Shown: in pieces, positions 44,831 to 55,337 of the stretch
How positions within the stretch are numbered: the stretch's first letter is position 1
Layout: each line of letters begins with the position of its first letter
NCBI GenBank assembly: GCA_018340805.1
Contig: JACMZG010001913.1
Span: forward strand, 36,237,684 to 36,301,683
DNA from: Microvelia longipes
Taxonomy: Eukaryota > Arthropoda > Insecta > Hemiptera > Veliidae
Direction of reading: 5' to 3'
DNA length: 64,000 nucleotides
Program-made: the position numbers and the translations under genes
The notes under the pieces: generated by a model
Told to the model about the DNA's origin: nothing
Databases searched by the model: none
What the model saw: the letters and a program-made list of their open reading frames with translations, nothing else

Positions 44831-45601
44831 CGTCACTTGTTTATTAAATTAAGACTTCCTTGAAAACCTTGAGCTGTTTTTCTGTAAAAATAATCGTAAA
44901 TTCTAATTTTAAGCACAACTTAAAGCAAACTTAAATTTCTGATTTACTTAAAGCACAACGTAAAGCTTTTATAATCAGCTCTCTTCAATTTGGAAACTTT
45001 AACCAAGCTTCATTTATTTAACACGTCTCTTTGGAAATATCCTGGAAGTAGAATTTTACTAAGTTGACTATAAAGCATTAACCGGAAACTCGAAAAATGT
45101 ATTGTTAAAAAAATACCATAAAGAGATTTTGTCCGGTTAGCATAACTCTCGCTAGAATAATTTTATAGTTCTACCTCAGATACATACGAGCCACAAGCGC
45201 AACAAATTTTTAACCTAAAATATTACGAATAACCTCACACAGCATATTTTCAGGGTTTTGATCAGAAAATTGGCTTACTGAAATTTGTCTTCTTTTTATG
45301 AATCAATTTGAATAAGAAATGAGATATAACAACACACCATTATATAACTTGCCTTGTTAGAGGTAAAATATATTTAGATTTTCAATTCGATTTCGTTTCT
45401 CTATTCGAGATTGCAACTCACGCCGAGTAATTTCAGTATTAAAGAGTTAAAAAGAATTAACACTTCTCACCTAAATAAATAATAAATATAATATTTTTTT
45501 GTAACAAAAGTTATAAAACGAGACTTAAAAAATAATTCTTACTTGAGTTAATAATCAACAAAATACTAACACGAACTTTAACAAGATATATTAAAAGATT
45601 T
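44831..45601. other. AT-rich stretch, nothing recognised
   Basis: 'agcacaacttaaagc' and 'agcacaacgtaaagc' (44913 and 44952) are a small local duplication. No gene. Confidence 0.4.
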
Positions 45602-45624
45602 TTGAACCGATGTATAAAGTTCTC

Positions 45625-45898
45625 CATGCTTTGTACATTGCAAATATATACTAATAAATCTTCTATGCTGTGTACATTGCAAATATGTACTGAAAATCTT
45701 CTATGCCTTTACATTGCAATATATACTGATAAATCTTCTATGCTTTGTACATTGCAAATATGTACTGATAAATCTTCTATGCCATTGACATTGCAAATAT
45801 ATACTGATAAATCTTCTATGCTTTGTACATTGCAAATATGTACTGATAAATCTTCAATGCTTTGTACATTGTAAATATAAACTTATAAATCTTCTTTG
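45625..45898. repeat. 39-bp minisatellite, 7 units
   Basis: The unit ATGCTTTGTACATTGCAAAT plus 'atgtactgataaatcttct' is 39 bases. As 39 is a multiple of three, the plus strand stays open (45602-45874) as a 13-residue repeat SSMLCTLQICTDK. Two units have indels of 1-3 bases that happen to keep the frame. No start context, flanking exon or secretion signal supports translation, so it is annotated as a repeat. Confidence 0.85.
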
Positions 45899-46177
45899 CT
45901 ATTTAATTTTATATGCCTTATGAAAAGTTAACTTTAAAAGTTACAAAATAAATAAAATAGTGTTTCATAAATTTCTAATTTATAAAGTATATCGAAAAAG
46001 TGTTTTTAATAAGTTGTTCAATTAAACAAGTTATAGTATTGTTTGAAAACACCACGCAATAAAATAATTGTGTAGGAAAATTCATGGAAAACTATGAAAT
46101 GTGAAATAAATCCTAGCGCTTGGTACAAATGTTTGTGTATATCATTAAAACTTTAATGAAGCCGCAGACAAAATTTT

Positions 46178-46494
46178 ACTGTCCATCTTTTTTTTTTTTT
46201 TTTTTTTTTGTTGTTAACGGAGGGGAAACGCGACGGCCTCTAGACAAAAGCTTTATCCCTCGGAATCAAAGCAGCTAACACCCCTAAAAGGGGATGGCTC
46301 CTGATCATCCGAAGGTTCGTCACCTTCTTTCGGTGACGAAGCCTAGCCCATGGCACCGGTCCATGGAGTGTGGGGACTGACCGACTTCTCGTCTGCCCAG
46401 CCGGTACCGTAGCAGCGATTGTTAGGCCTTACCCCACTAAAACTCTCTAGAGGTAAAACCCCTCCGCCAGGCGCATACCCCCACTGTCCATCTT
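46178..46494 (-). mobile_element. short GC-rich retroposon with 12-bp TSD
   Basis: ACTGTCCATCTT occurs at 46178-46189 and 46483-46494. The 293 bases between them start with a T run (A tail on the minus strand) and are about half G+C, in contrast to the surroundings. On the minus strand the end carries a strong hairpin, 'ggcttcgtcaccg' against 'ggtgacgaacc' (46314-46344), and begins 'gcgcctggcggaggggtttt'. No A/B boxes and no long ORF. It is either a SINE with a non-tRNA head or a 5'-truncated LINE 3' untranslated region. Confidence 0.8.
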
Positions 46495-46917
46495 AAAATT
46501 GAATAAATTCAATAAAGACTTCGTTAGATATTCGTACTTTAACATTTAATATTTTAAATAGAAATCACGAAAAAAATTGTTATGTTATTTGAAAAAACAA
46601 ATAAATCTATTTCACGTTATTTACCTACTTGACTAGCACTTTTAGAATGTATATAGTAAATAGTAGAAATAACAAATAGAAGACTCACCGAAAATATTGT
46701 ATTATGTTAAGGAATTAATGGGATGCTAATGTCATTATTTTAAAATTTTCTTTAAATCCCGATCAACGATCATCGGAAAATGATGGTAAAAATTTTTGTA
46801 CAGACAATAGAACCACTTTTAATGATAATTGAATAATTAATCAACCTTTATGAAATAAAGTGGTAAACATTATTTAATTTTACATTAGTGTCAACAATTT
46901 CCAAATAAAATCCCCGA

Positions 46918-47020
46918 GCTATGGATACGGAAATGGGAAAGCTAAAAGAATGTATCACTCTATCTACGTATGGTTTAATGGCTAATTTTAAACCAAAAGT
47001 TCTCAATATATTGAATTATG
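46918..47020 (-). repeat. right member of a distant inverted pair
   Basis: Reverse complement of 42660-42765, including 'taaaagaatgtatcactcta'. See that entry. Confidence 0.6.
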
Positions 47021-48784
47021 CGGCGAACTCTCAAATTTATTGATAGACACATATTTGTTCACATGAAATTATTACAAAGCTTCTATGTTATATATTTACC
47101 ATAAAAAAAGCTTAGAAGCATTAAAATTTAATGGATGGATAAAAGGCGAACGTCTGGATTACTTACAAAAATATATTATTTGTAAAATTGGAGTTTAATA
47201 AAATATAATACGCTTGAAGTTTAACATTTGATACATTTTTTCAGAAGACGATTTACTTTGATCATAGATATGTTCTAGAATTAGGAAATACATCTTTAAC
47301 TACATTGATTTTCTAAAGTAAATAAAACTGAAAATACTTTATTTGTGGCCGAGTGTTTCTCTTTTATATTAAAATATGTATAGATACGACTATTCGTCTC
47401 AGATATCATGACAATGAAAATAGGGTAGAGTATTAGGAGTGTATAATCCATCATATCAATCAAATGTCAAGTTGGTTTTAGGATGTTTCAATCAATTATA
47501 TTGTTAGTCAAGTTATAATGAATATAAGATGGAATATACAAAACCTTATAAGTAACTTAAACTGCCTGAGTTCTGACTTTTTGACTAAACCCTGAAGAAT
47601 CTTATACTGATACTGATAGTTATATCAAACATAACTGAGGAAGGACACTCTATGTTTAAAATATGTGTTTTTTGTTAATCATAAGAGATTAATCCGCAAA
47701 ACAGGATCAGAGATTGTACCTCTTTTCGCTCACAAGCATAGATATAAACCAATTTGATATTTGGATAAAATATTGAATGATATCGGAGGCTTCACTCTAA
47801 AGCGTTTGTTAAAATAAAAACCTAAAGCTTCTAAAGCAACTCCACATTAGACATCGTTTCACAAGTTCTGCTTTTCCCTGTTCAATAACACAGCTTTTCC
47901 CTGTTGTAAGTCCAGCAAACACCAATAACTAAGTCTGAACTTGTGGTTACTAAAATTAGTGAAGAAAAGCTAAAATTTTGCATTAAGCACTTTAATAAAA
48001 GAGCAAATGTATGATATAAAGTAGGTACGTATCAACAAAAGGCATAACTCTACTCATTTAAACACATAATGCTCTTGTACGAAGCAAACTTATTTGTGTT
48101 ATTCAAGTAATTAGACACACCATGTAGGCTTGTCACAGGAGATAAATATTTTCCCTGGAATCTAATCTAATTGAAGACTTCTTAAGTAAATCTAGTTTGG
48201 GTATCTTGAAATAATGACTCTACTTCTTCGCAGTAGTCGAATAATGCCCTTGAGTGGTCATTATTTTATATGTATTGTTTAAACGAGAAACAACTTCAAA
48301 TTTTGACTTTTCAGGAAAAGACCCAGATATTCAATTATTTCTATATGAATATTCCAAGTACTAGTTCTAAAAACCAAGTTATACAATATATAAGGAAGAC
48401 CCGACTTTATTACAATTTCAAGGGTAGACCTGGTTTTAAAGAGAGTGTGACCTCCTGAAATGAAATAGTAGACCTGCTGAGATGAAATATTTAACAATCC
48501 AGAGAGGATTTATGAATTGCAAAGTTGAAACTAGATGGTATGTCTGGGTAACAGGTTTCTACAGCACCCTTCTGTCTACAGTGTCTGTGTAACAGCGTTA
48601 AACAGACTTCCGCAGGTAACATGACCTTATTCTTTACCATCCTTGCTGTTTTATTTCTACTTTTACCTCTCATAAAATACATTGTAGTATTTATACAAAA
48701 TACGAAAACAATTCTACACAGAAGTATAAGTAGATAATGTTATATTAATTATAACCATAAAACCATTAACTGATTACAGCATTT
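47021..48784. other. AT-rich stretch without a supported gene
   Basis: Open frames at 48270-48458, 48279-48497 and 48491-48682 overlap on opposite strands and have no domain. Nothing else recognised. Confidence 0.4.
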
Positions 48785-48812
48785 TTATATATTTTTTAAT
48801 ATATATAATATA

Positions 48813-48907
<95 letters not shown>
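48785..48907. repeat. long TA microsatellite
   Basis: About 120 bases of TA, nearly uninterrupted from 48823 to 48905. Assembly length is likely unreliable. Confidence 0.95.
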
Positions 48908-48910
<3 letters not shown>

Positions 48911-49164
48911 TAAACGAGTACTTTATTGGCAAAAAGTATACAATACTTATTTTATGTAAACTGGAGCCATATTTTATTTATTGATTTAGGGTAACTTGTG
49001 CCTCCTTATTTTTATTTTATTTATTAATTTGTAATTTTTGTGATGTAATGGGGTTTGTTTGGGTTAAGGATGATTTTATATTTTTTGGTTTGGGTATTTT
49101 ATCTTTTATATTATTATTATTTTTTTAATATTATCAAAAGATATTTTGATGGTGTTTTGAATGG

Positions 49165-49335
49165 GTTTATATTGTAGAAATAGTTTGCAGGGGTTTCAAA
49201 AAGAGTTGCCTATGCAGTCTGTGGACTGACTTTTGATCATTTAACCTGGTATTTGCCTGTAAAATTGAGGGAAACCACAGAAAAACCTCAATCAGGTTGA
49301 TCAGACACCCGGGTCCTAGGCGTAAAGGTTATGTT
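49165..49335 (-). mobile_element. possible decayed SINE
   Basis: A GC-richer patch with 'ttgagggaaaccacagaaaa', 'cctcaatcaggttgatcag' and 'acacccgggtcctagg'. The phrase order (gggaaacc, gaaaaacc, aaycaggt, cccgggtcc) recalls an insect SINE whose tRNA-like head would lie to the right on the minus strand, from memory and not confirmed. Boxes A and B are not intact. Confidence 0.35.
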
Positions 49336-50456
49336 ATTATTTTTTGCGTTTGGGGGTTTAACTGTTAAGTTTTGGTCTGTAGATTTTTTTGAGGCTAAGG
49401 GGAATAGTTAATTTTATATACGAATTTAAGTGTATTTACTATATTTTTTAATTTTGAGATTAGCAGAATCTTGATTTTTTCAGTATTGTCTTAGATATTT
49501 TGAAGTTTGACTTCTTGATATTATTTTTTCCGTTCTGCCTTGTATTTGATACAGTCTCTAGTAGGATATGATTTACTCTTTCGTCTATTGTGGGGCAGGA
49601 GGAGCATGATGGTTTGATTTATTATAAACGGATAATACAGCTGTAATATCAGTTTTGGAATTTTAGCGCAAACTCACTACTCTTGCTTTATATACGAGGT
49701 ATAAATTAGCAAAAAACAGCAATACGTACTTCTAGTAATGTCTTCAACTACGACCCCCTCCAAACGGCTATACCTGTTTATAAAAATTATTATTTCTCAT
49801 ATTTGATGTTAATAAAAGTATATAGTTTGGTTCTATTCGGAAGTGAAATTATAAATGGAAAAAATTGGTGGGTAAAATATTTTTCGAGGTACAATAAACT
49901 AATCATAATTTTAACTTCTCTGTAGCAGAATGAGTTAAAAAGTGAAGATTATTATAAAAGAGAGAGAAATAAAATTCATTAATATTAGCTGTAGGAGGTG
50001 TTTTGACAGAGCGCTACCGATCGGTTGTCATGTAGAACTAATTTCTCAAATACAGGTGCTGCTATTTTAGTCAGATTGTTCCTTAGCTTAGCTAAATCTC
50101 ACTGTAAAGTCATATTAATCAACATTTAAATTGAAAGCTCGATTCCCTCATCCTTTGATTCTTGTGAGGCAGCATTATAGTCGTAATCCTTTATTATTCA
50201 GAGACAGTTTCTCGAACCAATTTATCTATCATATCGCTTCACTTGAAAAATTAATTGAGTCTTATACAATGTTATTATGAAGGCAGTGCTAGAAGCGTGT
50301 GTCAATTTATATTTTCCAAATAATAGACATTATAACAAGGGCTAGCTAACTGGGGATTGATTCAACATTGGCTGTTTTTGCAGCTTGCATACTTGCATAT
50401 TAAAAAGATACTTGAATATATTCATAAATATATATTAGCAAATTTTCATTATAAAA
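49336..50456. other. AT-rich stretch, nothing recognised
   Basis: No gene or clear repeat. 'gacagagcgctaccgatcgg' near 50008 faintly resembles family G in reverse. Confidence 0.35.
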
Positions 50457-50665
50457 ATGACGCTTGTCAGGTTGTTCGGATGACGGAAGTTTTGAGGAAG
50501 AGTCGGGGGAACGATTCAAAATGGATTTCCGATACCAAACATTCATGTCCGAAAAAATAGGATACATTATTAATTATATGTATTTTATACAAATATATAT
50601 ATATATATATATGTTGCGTGTGTGTGTATAAGTGTATGTATGTGTGTGTGTGCATGTACAACGCT
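50457..50665 (+). repeat. conserved block plus TA/TG microsatellite
   Basis: The block 'gacgcttgtcaggttgttcg', 'gatgacggaagttttgagga' precedes a TA tract (50598-50612) and TG repeats (to 50655). The same block precedes the TA tract at 61.7 kb and, weakly, that at 1.48 kb. Confidence 0.6.
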
Positions 50666-51129
50666 ACCTCTCGAAGGTTTTCTTAAATCAAATGATGTCT
50701 TCTTTAAACTTTTAAATAAAATTAATACTATATTAATTTTATAGCATATTCTTTTAATTAACAATTATTGTATAGTGATTGTTTTTTAAGAGTTCTAAAT
50801 TAATAAAAATAACGTCACAGACAATATATGTGCATTGATGGTCTGCTTGTATGCATTTTTAGTTGGACCCAGACTGACTGATTTCAGAACAAATCCATCT
50901 TTTTTGTAATAAAAAATAGATTACAAATTTTTGTAATATCAGTTAATCTTTTACTTTTAACACTTTCTATGACAGATTATAGACCGTTTTAATCTTACCC
51001 GATTTTTTATACGATTAAAGAACTAAAAAGACAATTCAGGGTAGAAAAATGAAAAACCGAATTAGCAGTATAACGTTACGTGTTAGATCAAATTTTTGCT
51101 TGGATTTAGACAAACATATTACTTTCTCA
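50666..51129. other. AT-rich stretch, nothing recognised
   Basis: No open frame or repeat of note. Confidence 0.4.
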
Positions 51130-51227
51130 TGTACCATAGGTATATATGACATAAGACGAGTATGTTGTTAGCTTAAAAAACCACACCTGAGTTTTCCACT
51201 TCAGGAGTTTTGACCATGTTTTATGTT

Positions 51228-51279
<52 letters not shown>

Positions 51280-51735
51280 TGTTATCGTCGTAGCTTGCAG
51301 TGTGTTTGTACAAGATAGTTAAAACTTCAGGTCTAGTTGGACTATCTGGAAAATATGTTGCGTCCCGTCATTATTTAGCATTAACACAGCAAAATTGTAA
51401 AAATTTATAAAAAACACTAAACAAAATATTAGTTAAACACATATCACATGTATAGTCCTATAAAAGGTTAATAAGCCTGTCTAATTTTATTTCATTATCA
51501 GCTTAAGAACAATTTTTATCGAATGACATATATACATTTTTTAATGTTAAAAATATGGAAAAATCCACTCAAAATAACCAATGAGTTGAAATTTAATAAA
51601 ATGTTATTGCTTTAAGTAAAAAAATTGATGTATTTTAACTTTATTACAGCTAGCATATCTACAGGTTTGTTTTATCAAAAATGTTGAACTGCATCGAGCG
51701 TCTTTACGTCAATCCGCTGGAAATAAAATGGATAT
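51130..51735 (+). repeat. family A repeat with internal TG microsatellite
   Basis: Includes 'cacctgagttttccacttca', a 25-unit TG repeat (51233-51277), 'tctgttatcgtcgtagctt', 'aaatccactcaaaataacca' and 'ttgaactgcatcgagcgt'. The TG tract sits where other copies have a short 'gtgtgtgtgt', so the family carries its own microsatellite seed. Confidence 0.65.
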
Positions 51736-52611
51736 TGCTTTATATTTTTTGATATTATATTCCATTGAGCTATATATTAAGCAAATTACGTGTCATTTAG
51801 CTAGTTCTTAAGCGGATTTAATGTCCTTTAGCTATATCTTTAGAAAATTAAACGGATTAAATTTAGACCCCAACACTTTTTTGTCTTTTTAGTAATGAAA
51901 ATATTCTTTTCTGCAAGTACTGTTGAGGCGGCATAAAATGCGTGATGAATCTTCTTTTTTTCGATTTAAATATCTTAAATATTTAAGATATTCAATATCT
52001 AATCTAGTGTAGACCCCTACACCGGATTAGGTTACAAGACACTACAATATTTACTGTGTATTACACTTAGTAAATACATATATTATTGCCTCTATTTTTT
52101 TCCCACATTACAAGAGATTGGAAATATTAGATTTTCAATTTTATGCAAGAAACGTTATTGTTATCAGAAGTGACTTTACAGTTATTACAACTTTTTCCTA
52201 AAAGAATCCTTGTAAAGATAACTTCAGTTTATTCCCAGGACAAAATATTTCCCATAGAAAATTGATTCACAAAAAATAACTGTGATTCACATAAAAGCCT
52301 GAAAATAGAAGTATTGGAGGAAAATATTTTTTTATATCTAGCCCTCACTATTTTTATGTTTGGACCAAATGATGTCGGTTCACTAGTTTAGGGTCAAATC
52401 AGTTTTTAGGCTACAATCAAAAAACTTTTTATAACTATGTAGGGTTGCCTGACAATGTCGAACATTTTACTAACTTGAGACTTACTCTAACTTTTCACGG
52501 GAAATATGAAAACGGGGATTCTGAATAAAATGGCAACACGTGAAATATGTCTCTCTTTTGTGTAAATACACATGACAAAGGTGAAAAGACTGATCTAAAA
52601 ATATGAAACTG
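51736..52611. other. AT-rich stretch, small palindrome
   Basis: 'aaatatcttaaatatttaag' (near 51966) is palindromic. No gene is supported. Confidence 0.4.
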
Positions 52612-52770
52612 TTTTAGAATAGTATTATAAATATAATACTATGTGTAGAAAGAGCAGTACTAATTACTCGAAAGATAATTCGCAAGTCGTCTTAAGTAAG
52701 GCTGTAAACAAAACAATTAGAATATTTTTTAATAAAGTTGGCAATACTTTCGGTAATAAAAGTATTAAAT
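52612..52770 (+). repeat. inverted-repeat family E, partial copy
   Basis: Matches the left end of 11428-11995 ('aatactatgtgtagaaagag', 'actcgaaag') and its interior ('aagttggcaatact...cggt'), without a right arm. Confidence 0.5.
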
Positions 52771-52794
52771 TGATGCTCATCTACATTTTACTTT

Positions 52795-53578
52795 TCTTCA
52801 TTTATACGGTAGATATATAGGAAAAGTATTGTGCTTGCGAAAAAATCCGAATCCGGGATGAAACCGGAATTATCCGTTTCAGGTGTTTTTAAGGCCTCCT
52901 GAGTGGTTTCCTCGCAGATTTCTGTGGATTTGGTTTTATCATCGTAGCTCCTAGGGTATTTATATTAAAGAGTTGAAACTTTCTACATGAATCAGTCTAC
53001 TGCTGTAGTTGTGCTATTCGGGAAATATGTTTTTATGACGTCATTGACCCGCAATTATGACTAATTAAAAATTTCGAAAAATTGTAAATGAAAAATGATG
53101 CGATCTGATTAAAATTTAGCACACATGTAGCCATGTATAAGACTAACAAATGTGACAAGTTTCACCTTATCAGCATTAGTTCAATTTTTATCGAAATTTA
53201 TGTACGTTTTATTTTAAATTGTAAAAAATCAGAAATAGATTCAATTGAGTTGAAATTCATAAAGAATGTATACTTTTACGAAATAAATATTTACACAAAG
53301 TTTTGTTTCGTTTCAATACGACAAGTATATTTATTATTTTTGTTAGATCATAAACTTGCATTGAGCGTGGTCAGTGCTGTATGGGTGACCGCTGAGAATG
53401 AAACGAATGCATCTACTATCTAAAGACGAGCGAATCGTGTCCAAAGACATGTTACTGTATAAACTTGTCGAATTGTATATTCTAAAGACGAGCGAAGCGA
53501 GTCTGAAGTAGAAAGGATGAGCGTAGCGAATCCGATGTAATGAGAAAAAGTTCCGAGGTACCCCGTACCCCATTTTTA
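52795..53578 (+). repeat. family A repeat, most complete copy (~785 bp)
   Basis: Reference copy for the family. Order: terminal hairpin ('tttatacggtagatatatag', 'gaaaagtattgtg'), 'aatccgggatgaaacc', 'ggtgtttttaaggcctcctg', 'gtttttatgacgtcattgac', 'accttatcagcattagttca', 'gcattgagcgtggtcagtgc', 'gaatgaaacgaatgcatcta', repeated 'gacgagcgaagcgag', 'gatgagcgtagcgaatccga' and 'ttccgaggtaccccgtaccc'. No conserved ORF, terminal inverted repeat or constant TSD was seen, so its class is open; a non-autonomous element is likely. Open frames 53133-53423 and 53343-53573 are incidental. Confidence 0.75.
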
Positions 53579-53929
53579 ATTATAAATTAATAAAATTGTT
53601 TATTTAATTTTTTTTAAGGACGAGCAATAGCGTTTAAAGGAATCTAATAAGAAATATGTTATGTATATTATGTGTACATAATATACTATGTTATGTATAT
53701 TATATAATTGAAATGGCCGATAGCTTTGATGTTAATTATTTAATGTATAATAATTGAACTAATTTAGAGAAAGATTATTTTTTGTTTTATTTAAGCGTTA
53801 ATATACGATTGTTTTCTCTAATGTGTTTGTGAACGAGTGTTTCTTTATTGTATAATTTTATTTGGTTTTTTTCTCGTTTGTATTATTCATGAATAATTGA
53901 AATTATGCATATTAGACCCCTAATGTTAA

Positions 53930-54015
53930 GTAGCATCCAACCAAGTCAGTACCGTGATGTCCAACCGCTGGGGATAAAATTGATTAACTTAGCACGAGCG
54001 AAGCGAGTCCGAATT
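53930..54015 (+). repeat. family A repeat, 3' scrap
   Basis: 'catccaaccaagtcagtacc', 'aaccgctggggataaaattg' and 'cacgagcgaagcgagtccga' match the family's 3' third with deletions. Confidence 0.5.
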
Positions 54016-54387
54016 GGCAATAATGTTGACATAAGAAATGTGTTGACATACCCGAACTTTTTTTTAGTAAACTTATTTATCCATAAAGATTGGTCTCTAA
54101 ACAACATCTTAAAGGAAGAGGAGTAGAGAATGTGACACTATTTTTTCACTGAATTCTTTAATTTTTTCATAATTCAAAATGACCGCTATTTTAATGCAAA
54201 TCTTGAATTTTGTCCAACATTTAATCAGTCCTTTGTAGATTTTGATTTTTATACCAAGTTTTTTATAAATTCGATTGAATCTTTCGGCCTATACTTTGTT
54301 TACAAAAAATGTGCTTATGTGTTCATTTGTCATGATGTTTAATAAAAAACACTCTAGAATTAAAAACAATTAAACATCATAGTGAGC
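54016..54387. other. AT-rich stretch, nothing recognised
   Basis: No open frame or repeat of note. Confidence 0.4.
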
Positions 54388-54695
54388 ATAGAGATATAAT
54401 TACAAGAGGAGCCCTATTGGTTGAATTTTGAAACATCGAAAAAATAACCTGACCACCTTTGCTAAAAATGTAATCAAATAATCAGTACAAAATTACAATA
54501 ACTTATATAGAAGAATGTTAAAAATACAAATCAAAACACAAACTATGTGTGGGGAGTCGAAAACAATAGATTTATTATAACCTTAACTCACTCTTGAAGG
54601 AAGTTTAAATGAGGTTACACAGAGCCACTGAGAGCTCCAATACGATGTTTCAGGCCTTTCAATGTATTGAGATAGGCTATGCCCCCTCTAGTATG
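54388..54695. mobile_element. MITE family C, copy 3
   Basis: Aligns with 6198-6575 ('gagccctattggttgaattt', 'aacctgaccacctt', 'aaatacaaatcaaaacacaa', 'tcaatgtattgagataggct') with one internal deletion of about 60 bases. Non-coding. Confidence 0.7.
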
Positions 54696-54799
54696 ATGGT
54701 GGTTCTATACCACAAAATCTCCGTCAAAACAACTGATGTGTTCATTTGTGACTCCTAAAAGTATTATTTTTACTCTCTAACGACATTAAGAAGATTCTT

Positions 54800-54858
54800 G
54801 GTTTTTAAGGTTATTAGGTTAGGTTAGGTTAGGTTATTATTAGGTTTTTAAGGTTATT
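54800..54858 (+). repeat. interstitial telomere-like TTAGG tract between direct repeats
   Basis: Four TTAGG units plus TTA lie at 54814-54836. A 16-base sequence GGTTTTTAAGGTTATT flanks the tract at 54800-54815 and 54843-54858. TTAGG is the ancestral arthropod telomere repeat. Confidence 0.75.
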
Positions 54859-55045
54859 GGACCTATTAATATATTATTTAACCTCATAATCGAAGCTGTT
54901 AACCTGTTTTATAAGGCCATTAAAATAATAAACAATTGCGTCACATACCCCGCAGCCACACATGCATACTTTTTTATTGTTAGGATCTGTTTGCGGTGAA
55001 ACGTGTAAATTTTATGAAAAAATGAGTGTTTTTTTTTACTTCTGC

Positions 55046-55289
55046 AAGTATAAGAGGAGCCGCCTCCGTGGCCAAGGTCGTTAAGGCGTTAGTCTTAACA
55101 CTGACCTTCGACACCCACGGAGGTCTGAGGTTCGCATCCCAGGTTACGCTCTCAGTTTATAGAAGATTATTGTATAGATAAATTATCGCCAGTTTTAGAA
55201 TAAATACACTTTGAGCGTAACGGTTGCTACTACCACCCGAGGTGGTTCCCGCAGGGGTTATCCCTGATGAGCCGCAAGGCTCTAAACAG

Positions 55290-55325
<36 letters not shown>

Positions 55326-55337
55326 AGTATAAGAGGA
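55046..55337 (+). mobile_element. tRNA-derived SINE (type A), full length, 13-bp TSD
   Basis: AAGTATAAGAGGA occurs at 55046-55058 and 55325-55337. The 266 bases between them start GCCGCCTCCGTGGCCAAGG (A box in TGGCCAAGG), continue to a B box AGGTTCGCATCCC near 55128-55140, then a body with two hairpins ('taccacccgaggtggt' and 'gagccgcaaggctc') and an ATT tail (55293-55320). The head looks like a class II (leucine-type) tRNA with a long variable arm. Best copy of the family in this window. Confidence 0.92.

Noticed and set aside
55262..55290. CTGATGAGCCGCAAGGCTC followed by TAAAC in the SINE tail looks like a hammerhead box plus stem.
   Set aside because: The second core box GAAA is absent (TCTAAA), the first box is not conserved in the other two SINE copies, and the bases pair as an ordinary GAGCC/GGCTC hairpin.
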